Below, in pieces: positions 1-5,203 of a stretch of 8,110 bases of DNA. Location: assembly GCF_040605455.1 (NCBI RefSeq), contig NZ_JBEXCV010000248.1, forward strand, positions 1 through 8,110, in the 5' to 3' direction. The DNA comes from Embleya sp040605455. Its GTDB lineage: Bacteria > Actinomycetota > Actinomycetes > Streptomycetales > Streptomycetaceae. Positions within the stretch are counted from its first letter, which is position 1, and the number at the start of each line of letters is the position of its first letter. Below the pieces are notes generated by a model. The model did not search any database, was not told the origin of the DNA, and saw only the letters and a list, made by a program, of their open reading frames with translations. A program made the position numbers and the translations under genes.

Positions 1-1093
1 TCGGCCCGGGCGCCGGGCCGAAGCGCGCGGCCAGCCTGGCCCGCAGCTCGCGCCCGTTCGGCAGGCCGGTGAGCGGATCGTGGCTGGCCTCGTGCACGAG
101 CGCCTGCTCGCGCCGCTTGCGATCCTCGATGTCCTCCACGTGGGTCAACCCGAACCGCAGGTCGCCGAGCCCGTCCGCGACCTGCGAGGTGCGCAGCGAG
201 ACCCACCGATAAGTACCGTCGCTGCGTGCGAGACGCAGCTCGGTACAGCCCGCCACCGGGACCGTCCCGCCCAGGTGCCCGGCGAGCAGCGGCCGATCCT
301 CCGGGTGTGCCAACGCGCCGAGCCCGAGCCGCTTGAGCACCGGCGCCGGGTAGCCCAGCATCCGACACAACGCGTCGTTGGCACGCAGCAGTTGGCCCTG
401 CTCGTGCCCGCGCACACCGGTCATCACCATGCCGCTGGGCGCGTACTCGAAGGCCTGCCGGAAGCTCTCCTCGCTGGCCCGCAGCGCCAACTGCTCGCGC
501 TCGAGCCGGGCCACCGCGCGCTGCATGTCGCTGCGCAGCCGCGCGTTGTCCACCGCGATCGCCGCCTGTGCGGCGAACATGCCCAGCACCTCGCGCCGCC
601 AGGGGGCCGGTCGCAGCCCGTCCACCGGCAGGTCCACCGACAACACGCCGACCAGGTCGCCCTCGGGCGTGTGCAGCGGCGCCAGCAACGCGTCGCGCGG
701 ATGCCAGGCCTCGGGGTGGTCGCCGATCGGCAGGTCGGGTATCCAACTCGGGACGTCCCCCACCTCGGCCGGCCCCGAGCGGTGGCCGAGGAAGCGCAGC
801 GGTCCCCACGGCTCCGCGGCGGCCAGGATGCGGTCCCAGCCCTCCCGCGAGCCGATCTGGCCGGCCATCACCTTGCGCAGCTCGTCGTTGCCGGCCACCG
901 CCGCGACCTCCAGGTCGCCGTCGGCGCGGACGAGATTGACCGCAGCGACCCCGAACCCGAGACCCGAAACCACGCCGTCGACGACGGCTTGGAGGGTGTC
1001 CTTGAGGTCGCGCGTGGCGTTCAGGTCGGCGACGACGCGGTTCAAAAGGCGCAAAGTCGCCAACCGGACGTGGGTCTCCGTCTCGGCTGTCAT
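1..1093 (-). CDS. cdgB: GAF-PAS-GGDEF diguanylate cyclase, CdgB-like (3' end outside window)
   Basis: The first 364 residues of a cytosolic c-di-GMP synthase; the frame is still open at base 1. Domains seen: a GAF-like sensor at about residues 15-185 (ending AAIAVDNARLR), a short helical linker at 185-208, a PAS domain at about 209-325 (EESFRQAFEYAPSGM, then THVEDIEDRKRRE), and the start of a GGDEF domain at 333 (HEASHDPLTGLPNGRELR). The GG(D/E)EF catalytic loop and any I-site lie beyond the window, so activity cannot be judged. The ATG at 1093-1091 is preceded by GGGGGAGA about five bases upstream. The order GAF-PAS-GGDEF and the wording of the N-terminus and PAS domain match, from memory, Streptomyces CdgB, a developmental cyclase controlled by BldD. 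It is divergent from the gene at 1564 across about 470 bp. The family is near certain; the cdgB orthology is likely. Confidence 0.85.
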   Translation of the reverse strand, partial: MTAETETHVRLATLRLLNRVVADLNATRDLKDTLQAVVDGVVSGLGFGVAAVNLVRADGDLEVAAVAGNDELRKVMAGQIGSREGWDRILAAAEPWGPLRFLGHRSGPAEVGDVPSWIPDLPIGDHPEAWHPRDALLAPLHTPEGDLVGVLSVDLPVDGLRPAPWRREVLGMFAAQAAIAVDNARLRSDMQRAVARLEREQLALRASEESFRQAFEYAPSGMVMTGVRGHEQGQLLRANDALCRMLGYPAPVLKRLGLGALAHPEDRPLLAGHLGGTVPVAGCTELRLARSDGTYRWVSLRTSQVADGLGDLRFGLTHVEDIEDRKRREQALVHEASHDPLTGLPNGRELRARLAARFGPAPGP

Positions 1094-1207
1094 GGGTCTC
1101 CCCCAGGGGTCGACGCCGGTGTCTTCTGAACAGATATCGTCCGTTTACCAGAGAAACTGAATCACAGCGGGCTTCGAATTGGCGACGTTCCGTCATCGAT
1201 CAGGCTG

Positions 1208-1226
1208 TCACTGTGAGCCACCTCAC
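1208..1226. promoter_or_regulatory. Alternating TCAC/GTGA half-sites, weak BldD-type candidate
   Basis: TCAC (1208-1211), GTGA (1213-1216) and TCAC (1223-1226) occur in 19 bp, giving the inverted repeat GTGAG-CCAC-CTCAC. It lies about 115 bp upstream of the cdgB-like start. An early description of BldD sites is AGTGA-(n)-TCACC, which this resembles loosely. It does not fit the later 15-bp BldD palindrome with a five-base spacer between TnAC and GTnA. The symmetry is seen in the sequence; the BldD link is inference from knowledge that cdgB is a BldD target in Streptomyces. Confidence 0.2.
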
Positions 1227-1313
1227 GCTTCATACCGTATCGAGTCGGACCGCCGAGCCACCCCGGAATCGCTCCCTCCGCCGGCATCCACCGGGCATCG
1301 TACGAGGCGGGAG

Positions 1314-1341
1314 CCCGTTTTCGGGAACTAACCCCAGGGTT
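1314..1341. promoter_or_regulatory. Two adjacent inverted repeats in the divergent intergenic region
   Basis: CCCG-TTTT-CGGG (1314-1325) is followed four bases later by AACCC-CA-GGGTT (1330-1341), a perfect two-armed repeat. They sit near the middle of the gene-free region, about 220 bp from either gene. The first could form a small hairpin on either strand but has no U-tract. The second is operator-like in size. No regulator can be named. Confidence 0.3.
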
Positions 1342-1353
1342 CGCCCAGTCGAC

Positions 1354-1368
1354 CTGACGGCCAATCAG
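1354..1368. promoter_or_regulatory. CTGACGG-type near-palindrome (possible operator)
   Basis: CTGACGGCCAATCAG matches 12 of 15 positions of the perfect palindrome found upstream of the thioesterase gene at 4533-4547. It lies about 196 bp upstream of the ligase-like start. A third, weaker relative (11 of 15, with the right half GTCCGTCAG intact) ends at 1484. The similarity is read directly; a shared regulator is inference. Confidence 0.3.
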
Positions 1369-1469
1369 ATTCCGCACGGGCTCTTCGCTATGCGTCAGCG
1401 AGCTGAGGCACAGTCGATCCGGCACAAGATCACGGGCCGCTCTTCCCAGCGGGCATGCGGAGTCCCTAC

Positions 1470-1496
1470 GGTACGTCCGTCAGGTTTCCGTACCAT
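1470..1496 (+). promoter_or_regulatory. GGTACG/CGTACC inverted repeat overlapping a possible -10 of the ligase-like gene
   Basis: GGTACG (1470-1475) and CGTACC (1489-1494) form a six-base inverted repeat with a 13-base spacer; a third GGTACG lies at 1520-1525. The right arm overlaps TACCAT (1491-1496), which fits a TANNNT -10 box and would place transcription start near 1503, giving a leader of about 60 nt before the ATG at 1564. No good -35 hexamer is visible at 16-18 bp. The layout suits a repressor site over a promoter, but the promoter itself is weakly supported. Confidence 0.35.
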
Positions 1497-1563
1497 CTTG
1501 CGCGCGCGTCGCACAGGCCGGTACGACGAACACAACGGCGCGTCGAACGACGGGGGTGGGGCC

Positions 1564-2958
1564 ATGACCGGTCTGGTCGTCGGAGAGGTCTTCGCGAACG
1601 CGGCCCGCGCCGTCCCGGACCGGACCGCGGTCGTGCTCGGCGAGCGCTCGCTGACCTTCGCCGAACTGGAGGCGGCGGCCGAACTCGGCCTGCGCCGGCT
1701 ACTCGCCCTGGGCCTCGCGGCCGGCGACCGGGTCGGCTGCGGCCCGATCTCCACCGGAGCGGGCATCGCGGCGGTGCCGCTGTTCGCCGCGCTCGCCCGG
1801 CTGGGCGCGGTGCTGGTGCCCGCCGACCCCGAACATCCCGACGCGTACGCGCCCGCCCTGGTCCTTGACACGGCCGAGCAGGCCGACGCGCTGATCGCCG
1901 ACCTCGACGACGAGGACCCCGAGGACCTGCCGGAGCCGCCGGACGTCGAGCCGGCCGAGACCGACTGGTGCCTGCTCGCCCCGGCCGGCCGGCGCGGTGT
2001 GCTGTTGTCGCACCGTGTGCTGGTGCTGCGCTCGCACCCGGGCGCGCTCGCCGAGTCACGCGGGGCACACGTACTGGCGGCCGACTTGGCCGACGGCCGG
2101 GCCTGGACGCTCGCGCTCGCCCAGTGGCACGCCCGGGGCACCCTGGTCCTGGTGCCCGGGGGCGATCCGGCCGCACTGCGCGCGGCGGTGCGCGAACACG
2201 CCGCGACCCGGCTCACCGCCGCACCCGCCGTATGGCGCGCGCTGGCCGAGACCGAGGCCGAGCGGCCCGCCGTCGACGAGGTCCTGGACACGCTCCGCTT
2301 CGCCGACACCGAGCCGGCCGAGGCCGCGGTGCTCGCGGACATCGCCCGGATCGCGCCGAACGCGAGCGTGCGGGTCGTGCACGACACGCCCGAGACCGGC
2401 CCGCTCACCGCGCTGTCCGGCCCGCAGGTGTTCGCTCACCCGGGCGCCTGCGGGATCCCCGGCCCGCTGCACTACGTCGCGCTCGACCCGGACGGCGAGA
2501 TGTGCGTGCGCGGACCGCTGCTGTTCGACGGCTACGCCGACGACCCGGCGGCCACGGCCGAGGTGCTCGCCGAGGGCTGGTATCGCACCGGCGACCTGGC
2601 CGTGCTCGACGAGGCCACCGGCGTCCTGACGGTGACCGGCCGGGCGGCCGAGCTGATCCGGGTCGGCACCCGGACGGTGGGCCCGGGCGAGGTGGAACGG
2701 GTCCTCAAGGCCCACCCCGACGTCCGCGATGTGGCGGTCATCGGCCTGCCGCACCCCACCGCGGGCCACGTCCTCGGCGCCGTCGTGGTCGCCGAGGATC
2801 CCGCGCGGGTGCCGGGCCCCGGCGCCCTGCGCACCGCCTGCGCCGAGGCCGGCCTGGCCGAGCACAAGCACCCGGTACGCGTCTTCTACGCCGACGAACT
2901 GCCCTCCGGAGCCGGCCGCCGCGAGGACCTGACCCGGGAGATCACCGCGGGCCGCTGA
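1564..2958 (+). CDS. Degenerate adenylate-forming (acyl-CoA ligase-like) protein
   Basis: A 464-residue member of the ANL superfamily (acyl-CoA synthetases, NRPS adenylation domains), shorter than the usual 500-550. The C-terminal half is recognisable: GWYRTGD at 338-344 (A7), GRAAELIRVGTRTVGPGEVE at 359-378 (A8), then HPDVRDVAVIGLPHPTAGHVLGAVVV. Two hallmark sites are missing. The P-loop, normally TSGTTGxPKG, is replaced by APAGRRGVLLSH at 139-150. The final LPxTxxGK motif reads LPSGAGRRED, one residue shorter, with Arg452 where the catalytic Lys is expected. The YGxTE motif is also degraded (HDTPETG, 273-279). The ATG at 1564 follows a G-rich ribosome-binding stretch (1553-1560); an in-frame GTG far upstream at 1213 would add 117 residues of non-family sequence. 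Substrate unknown. It may be inactive, or a half-reaction or binding protein. Confidence 0.8.
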   Translation: MTGLVVGEVFANAARAVPDRTAVVLGERSLTFAELEAAAELGLRRLLALGLAAGDRVGCGPISTGAGIAAVPLFAALARLGAVLVPADPEHPDAYAPALVLDTAEQADALIADLDDEDPEDLPEPPDVEPAETDWCLLAPAGRRGVLLSHRVLVLRSHPGALAESRGAHVLAADLADGRAWTLALAQWHARGTLVLVPGGDPAALRAAVREHAATRLTAAPAVWRALAETEAERPAVDEVLDTLRFADTEPAEAAVLADIARIAPNASVRVVHDTPETGPLTALSGPQVFAHPGACGIPGPLHYVALDPDGEMCVRGPLLFDGYADDPAATAEVLAEGWYRTGDLAVLDEATGVLTVTGRAAELIRVGTRTVGPGEVERVLKAHPDVRDVAVIGLPHPTAGHVLGAVVVAEDPARVPGPGALRTACAEAGLAEHKHPVRVFYADELPSGAGRREDLTREITAGR

Positions 2959-3049
2959 CCGGGGCCGGGGGACGCCGCGCCGGTCCGTCCGACGCGGCCG
3001 ACGGCACCCCGGCGGCGAGACCGATCCCGGACCCGGCGGCGGGGCCGCA

Positions 3050-3055
3050 TACCCT
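3050..3055 (+). promoter_or_regulatory. -10 box of a probable leaderless promoter for the flavin reductase gene
   Basis: TACCCT fits TANNNT, and its last T lies seven bases before the GTG at 3062. Transcription would therefore start at or next to the start codon. No purine-rich ribosome-binding sequence precedes the GTG, consistent with a leaderless mRNA, a common arrangement in actinobacteria. No clear -35 hexamer is seen in the GC-rich sequence upstream. Confidence 0.5.
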
Positions 3056-3061
3056 GGACCC

Positions 3062-3592
3062 GTGTCACAGTCGCCGCCGCCGCCCATCGACGAAGCCGCC
3101 TTCAAGGCCGCGATGTCCCGATTCGCCGCCGGCGTGGTGCTGATCACCGCCGTCGAGGGTGATCCCGACGACGGTGGTCCCGTGGACGACGTGGGGATGA
3201 CCGCGACCGCGTTCATGTCGGTGTCGCTGGACCCGTCGCTGGTGCTGATCAGCCTGCGCCGCGAGGCCCGGATGCGCGACGTGCTGGACGAACAACCGCT
3301 GTGGGCGGTGTCGCTGCTCTCACAGAGCCAACGGCACGTCGCCGGCCGCTTCGCGATCCCCGGCCGGATCAGCGACCGGTTGATGTTCGCCGACATCCCG
3401 CACCGCCGTGGCCCGATCTCCGGCGCCGCGCTGGTCGGCGGCGCACTGGCCACCCTGGAATGCCGCACCCACGACGTGGTCGAAGCCGGCGACCACATCC
3501 TGTACGTCGGCGAGGTGCTCACCGTGGAACTGCCCAGCCCGGAGGGCCCGCCCCTGCTCCACTTCCGGGGCCGCTACCAGAGCCTGGGCTGA
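3062..3592 (+). CDS. Flavin reductase-like FMN-binding protein
   Basis: A 176-residue cytosolic protein of the flavin reductase-like split-barrel family, whose members reduce FMN/FAD with NAD(P)H or supply reduced flavin to a partner monooxygenase. Seen: AAMSRFAAGVVLITAV at 16-31, the family's central block GMTATAFMSVSLDPSLVLISL at 45-65 (flavin-contacting region), LWAVSLLSQSQRHVAGRFA at 80-98, and the C-terminal GDHILYVGEVLTVE at 143-156. Length is typical. The start is GTG, chosen because it follows a -10 box at leaderless distance and gives the family's usual N-terminus. It lies 103 bp after the ligase-like gene and could be co-transcribed with it or driven by its own promoter. It converges on the thioesterase gene with only 20 bp between stops. 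No partner oxygenase is in the window, so the physiological substrate is unknown. Confidence 0.88.
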   Translation: MSQSPPPPIDEAAFKAAMSRFAAGVVLITAVEGDPDDGGPVDDVGMTATAFMSVSLDPSLVLISLRREARMRDVLDEQPLWAVSLLSQSQRHVAGRFAIPGRISDRLMFADIPHRRGPISGAALVGGALATLECRTHDVVEAGDHILYVGEVLTVELPSPEGPPLLHFRGRYQSLG

Positions 3593-3593
3593 G

Positions 3594-3608
3594 GCCGGCG
3601 GCGCCGGC
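3594..3608. terminator. Short hairpin between convergent stops
   Basis: GCCGGC-GGC-GCCGGC forms a perfect six-bp stem with a three-base loop inside the 20-bp gap between the stops of the flavin reductase and thioesterase genes. There is no U-tract on either strand. It could act as a compact bidirectional terminator, but GC-rich repeats of this size also arise by chance in such genomes. Confidence 0.35.
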
Positions 3609-3612
3609 GCCC

Positions 3613-4470
3613 TCACGGCCGCGGGCCCGGCCGCATCAGGCCGTCCGCGGTCACCGAGGCCACCAGCCGTCCGGCCCGGGTGAACACTCGGATCCGCCCG
3701 TGCATGCGCCCGTCGCCCGCGTACTCGCTCGCGCAGCGCAGCAGCAGCCACTCGTGCGCCGAGAACTGCTCGTGGAAGGTGACGTTCTGGGCCAGCGCCA
3801 CCGACATCGACCGCCCGCCGCGCCGCTCGATCTCAGCCCGCGGATACGGCCGCAGCGCCACCGGACCCAGGAAGCCCTCGGTCGTCCAGGCCAGGATCGC
3901 CCGGGCCATGGTCGCGGTGTCCTGCACCCGCGCGCACCGCGTCCACAGGTCCAGCCGCGGCGCCCCGGCCGACTCCGGGGCCAACGCGGCCGGCCCGCCC
4001 ACCGTGCGCACCTCCCACGGCAACATCGGCACCGACAACTCGGCGCACTCCTCGGGTCCCGGCACCTCCGCCGGCAACGGGTCGGCGTGTCGCACCAGTT
4101 CGGGCCCGGGCACGCCGAGCGTCACGAATGCCCGGTAGTGCTCGTGCGCGCCCTGCCGAAAGCCCACCTGGAGCATCGCCGCCGACCGACCCTGGTGCAG
4201 CCGCTCGACCCGCACCTGCACCGGCTCGGCCGGATCGCCGGCCCGGGGGAACACGCCCTGGAGCGTGTGCACCGCCATGTGCGGGACCACCCGTTCGGCC
4301 GCCACCACGGTCTGCGCCAGCACCTGCGCGCCCAGCGTGCGCGGGATCCGGGTCACGATGTTGCGCGCCCGAAAGGTGATCACCGCACCGGGCCCGCCGG
4401 GGTCGGCGGGCCCCACCGGCGCCAACTCCAGCGCGTCCACCAAATCGTCCGTCGCGATGCTCGGCCACAT
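3613..4470 (-). CDS. TesB-like acyl-CoA thioesterase (double hotdog)
   Basis: A 285-residue protein, essentially the length of E. coli TesB, predicted to cleave acyl-CoA to free acid and CoA. The N-terminal hotdog shows LGAQVLAQTVVAAERVV (46-62) and VHTLQGVFPRAGDPAEPVQV (67-86), matching the TesB pattern of GGQV followed by HS-H-YF-RPGD. The C-terminal hotdog shows ILAWTTEGFLGPVALRP (192-208), VTFHEQFSAHEWLLL (230-244) and VASVTADGLMRP (270-281). Aligned by eye to E. coli TesB, the Asp-Thr-Gln catalytic set appears as Glu198, Ala225 and Ala275, so the mechanism may differ. The ATG at 4470 is chosen because GGTGGAG sits five bases upstream; in-frame ATGs at 4488 and 4530 lack this. It is convergent with the flavin reductase gene and 90 bp from the small membrane protein gene on the same strand. 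Confidence 0.85.
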   Translation of the reverse strand: MWPSIATDDLVDALELAPVGPADPGGPGAVITFRARNIVTRIPRTLGAQVLAQTVVAAERVVPHMAVHTLQGVFPRAGDPAEPVQVRVERLHQGRSAAMLQVGFRQGAHEHYRAFVTLGVPGPELVRHADPLPAEVPGPEECAELSVPMLPWEVRTVGGPAALAPESAGAPRLDLWTRCARVQDTATMARAILAWTTEGFLGPVALRPYPRAEIERRGGRSMSVALAQNVTFHEQFSAHEWLLLRCASEYAGDGRMHGRIRVFTRAGRLVASVTADGLMRPGPRP

Positions 4471-4485
4471 CGACACTCCACCAGC

Positions 4486-4497
4486 CATGCGCGCATG
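4486..4497. repeat. 12-bp perfect palindrome just upstream of the thioesterase start
   Basis: CATGCGCGCATG is self-complementary and lies 16 bp upstream of the chosen ATG, within the likely leader or promoter. It contains one of the rejected upstream ATG codons. It may be an operator or chance in GC-rich DNA. Confidence 0.2.
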
Positions 4498-4532
4498 ATC
4501 GCAGCCCGCCGGGAGGCCGCCCCGCAGCACCC

Positions 4533-4547
4533 CTGACGGTCCGTCAG
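4533..4547. promoter_or_regulatory. Perfect 15-bp palindrome CTGACGG-T-CCGTCAG, TetR-operator-like
   Basis: Two perfect seven-base arms flank a single central base, 63 bp upstream of the thioesterase start and 13 bp beyond the stop of the small membrane protein gene. The one-base centre and compact size fit a dimeric repressor site of the TetR type better than a terminator, and no U-tract follows. As RNA it could still form a six-bp stem with a three-base loop. Related sites occur upstream of the ligase-like gene at 1354-1368 and 1470-1484. Confidence 0.45.
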
Positions 4548-4560
4548 TTCTGGGCGGAGG

Positions 4561-4824
4561 TCAGCGTCGCGCATCCTTTCCGGTGAACTTCACCACCAGC
4601 GACACCAAAAGCGCGGCCACCGCGATGCTGATGATCCACCGGAGCCAGTCGATCCCCCTGGTTTCCTCGACCCCGAGCGCGGCGGCGATGCCGTAACCGA
4701 TCAGCGTGCCCACGATGCCCACGCCCATCGTCGCCAGGAAGCCGATCTTCTGCTTGCCGGGGAGAAAGAGCCGTCCCAGCGCGCCGATGATGATGCCGGC
4801 GATGATCAAACCAACGAACGTCAC
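4561..4824 (-). CDS. GlsB/YeaQ/YmgE-family small membrane protein
   Basis: An 87-residue inner-membrane protein of the family also called transglycosylase-associated or stress-response membrane protein. Three hydrophobic segments are seen at about residues 3-20 (VGLIIAGIIIGALGRLFL), 28-50 (IGFLATMGVGIVGTLIG and following) and 61-80 (WIISIAVAALLVSLVV), with a charged C-terminus KFTGKDARR. The motif GALGRLFLPGKQKIG at the first loop is typical. The molecular role in actinobacteria is unknown; members elsewhere are linked to stress. The start is a GTG at 4824 with GGAGGA five bases upstream. The frame stays open upstream to an ATG at 5073, but that extension runs antisense through the tRNA gene and is an artefact. 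The gene probably has its own promoter, since a tRNA on the other strand lies upstream. Confidence 0.87.
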   Translation of the reverse strand: MTFVGLIIAGIIIGALGRLFLPGKQKIGFLATMGVGIVGTLIGYGIAAALGVEETRGIDWLRWIISIAVAALLVSLVVKFTGKDARR

Positions 4825-4847
4825 GGGTTCCTCCAGCCGGCAGCAGT

Positions 4848-4880
4848 CGTACAAAGTACGTCGACCCGGACTTTTCCGGG
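4848..4880 (-). promoter_or_regulatory. Two tandem inverted repeats in the leader of the small membrane protein gene
   Basis: CGTAC-AAA-GTACG (4848-4860) and CCCGGA-CTTT-TCCGGG (4865-4880) lie 24 to 56 bp upstream of the GTG at 4824. Read on the minus strand, the first contains TACTTT, a possible -10 box (TANNNT), though no -35 hexamer is found at 17 bp. They could be an operator plus promoter, or two hairpins in a longer 5' leader. Confidence 0.35.
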
Positions 4881-4952
4881 CAGGTGTCTCCTGTTCCCCA
4901 CGATCACCACCCGTTAACGCGCACACGCCCAAGCCACAAAGCCCTAAGGTGG

Positions 4953-4983
4953 TTGCGCCCGCCGGGTGGCCACGGTGCAAAAT
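4953..4983 (+). promoter_or_regulatory. Possible promoter of the tRNA-Thr gene
   Basis: TTGCGC (4953-4958) and CAAAAT (4978-4983) are separated by 19 bp. Start near 4990 would give a leader of about six bases before the mature tRNA 5' end at 4996, a usual distance for tRNA genes. The spacer is longer than the ideal 17 bp and the -10 box is imperfect. Confidence 0.4.
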
Positions 4984-4995
4984 GGTCCGGTACAC

Positions 4996-5072
4996 GCCCC
5001 GATAGCTCAGTTGGCCAGAGCACGCGCCTTGTAAGCGCGGGGTCGTCGGTTCGAACCCGACTCGGGGCTCCA
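4996..5072 (+). tRNA. tRNA-Thr (anticodon UGU)
   Basis: A complete 77-nt cloverleaf. Acceptor stem GCCCCGA (4996-5002) pairs with TCGGGGC (5062-5068), followed by discriminator T and an encoded CCA (5070-5072). The D stem is GCTC/GAGC (5005-5008, 5018-5021). The anticodon stem CGCGC/GCGCG (5023-5027, 5035-5039) encloses loop CTTGTAA, giving anticodon TGT at 5030-5032, which reads ACA threonine codons. The T stem GTCGG/CCGAC (5045-5049, 5057-5061) encloses TTCGAAC. All stems are perfectly paired. It stands alone, followed at once by a strong hairpin. Confidence 0.97.
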
Positions 5073-5073
5073 A

Positions 5074-5108
5074 GGGCCACTGACCGGCGGAAACGCGGTC
5101 AGTGGCCC
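5074..5108 (+). terminator. Strong hairpin terminator after tRNA-Thr
   Basis: GGGCCACTGACCG (5074-5086) pairs perfectly with CGGTCAGTGGCCC (5096-5108). The apex can add CG/CG pairs closing a GAAA tetraloop with one bulged G. It begins one base after the encoded CCA. No U-tract follows, as is common for actinobacterial terminators. Being symmetric, it may also stop transcripts leaving the LacI gene on the other strand. Confidence 0.8.
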
Positions 5109-5203
5109 GTCTTCGCGGTTGGCACGCCGGGGCGACAGCGCGCGCCTGCCGGATCTTTTGCCTCCGGACGCGACCACCCGTGACGGCCCCGACCCGCCTA
5201 CGA

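Larger units (their letters stand above)
1094..1563. other. Gene-free divergent intergenic region
   Basis: About 470 bp separate the cdgB-like start (minus) from the ligase-like start (plus). I see no convincing gene here: GC content drops relative to the flanking genes and no frame shows the usual GC-rich third positions. It does hold several short symmetric elements, listed separately: GTGAG/CTCAC at 1213-1226, CCCG-TTTT-CGGG at 1314-1325, AACCC-CA-GGGTT at 1330-1341, a CTGACGG-type site at 1354-1368, and GGTACG/CGTACC at 1470-1494. It presumably carries the promoters of both flanking genes. Confidence 0.7.

Noticed and set aside
80..1160. Long plus-strand open frames opposite the cdgB-like gene
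   Set aside because: They are the antisense and shifted-frame shadows expected in very high-GC coding DNA. The minus frame gives unmistakable GAF, PAS and GGDEF motifs.
1162..1425. An 87-codon open frame on the minus strand in the divergent spacer
   Set aside because: Third positions are clearly less GC-rich than in the real genes, no ribosome-binding site precedes its ATG, and the protein shows no recognisable motif.
1213..1563. Upstream in-frame extension of the ligase-like gene from a GTG at 1213
   Set aside because: The extra 117 residues are not family-like and come from the low-GC spacer; the ATG at 1564 has a G-rich ribosome-binding stretch and starts the typical N-terminus.
2959..3061. 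Terminator between the ligase-like and flavin reductase genes
   Set aside because: Only short, poorly matched GC-rich pairings are visible; nothing stands out from background.
2056..3522. A 488-codon minus-strand frame across the ligase-like and flavin reductase genes
   Set aside because: It is antisense to two genes with clear family motifs and shows only low-complexity Arg/Gly/Ala-rich sequence.
3301..4536. A 411-codon plus-strand frame running from the flavin reductase gene through the thioesterase gene
   Set aside because: Its composition is the Arg/Pro/His-rich type produced by reading GC-rich genes in the wrong frame; it overlaps two well-supported CDSs.
5149..5167. CCGGA/TCCGG repeat as a terminator of the LacI gene
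   Set aside because: A five-bp stem with a nine-base loop is weak; the 13-bp hairpin at 5074-5108 is a far better candidate for both strands.
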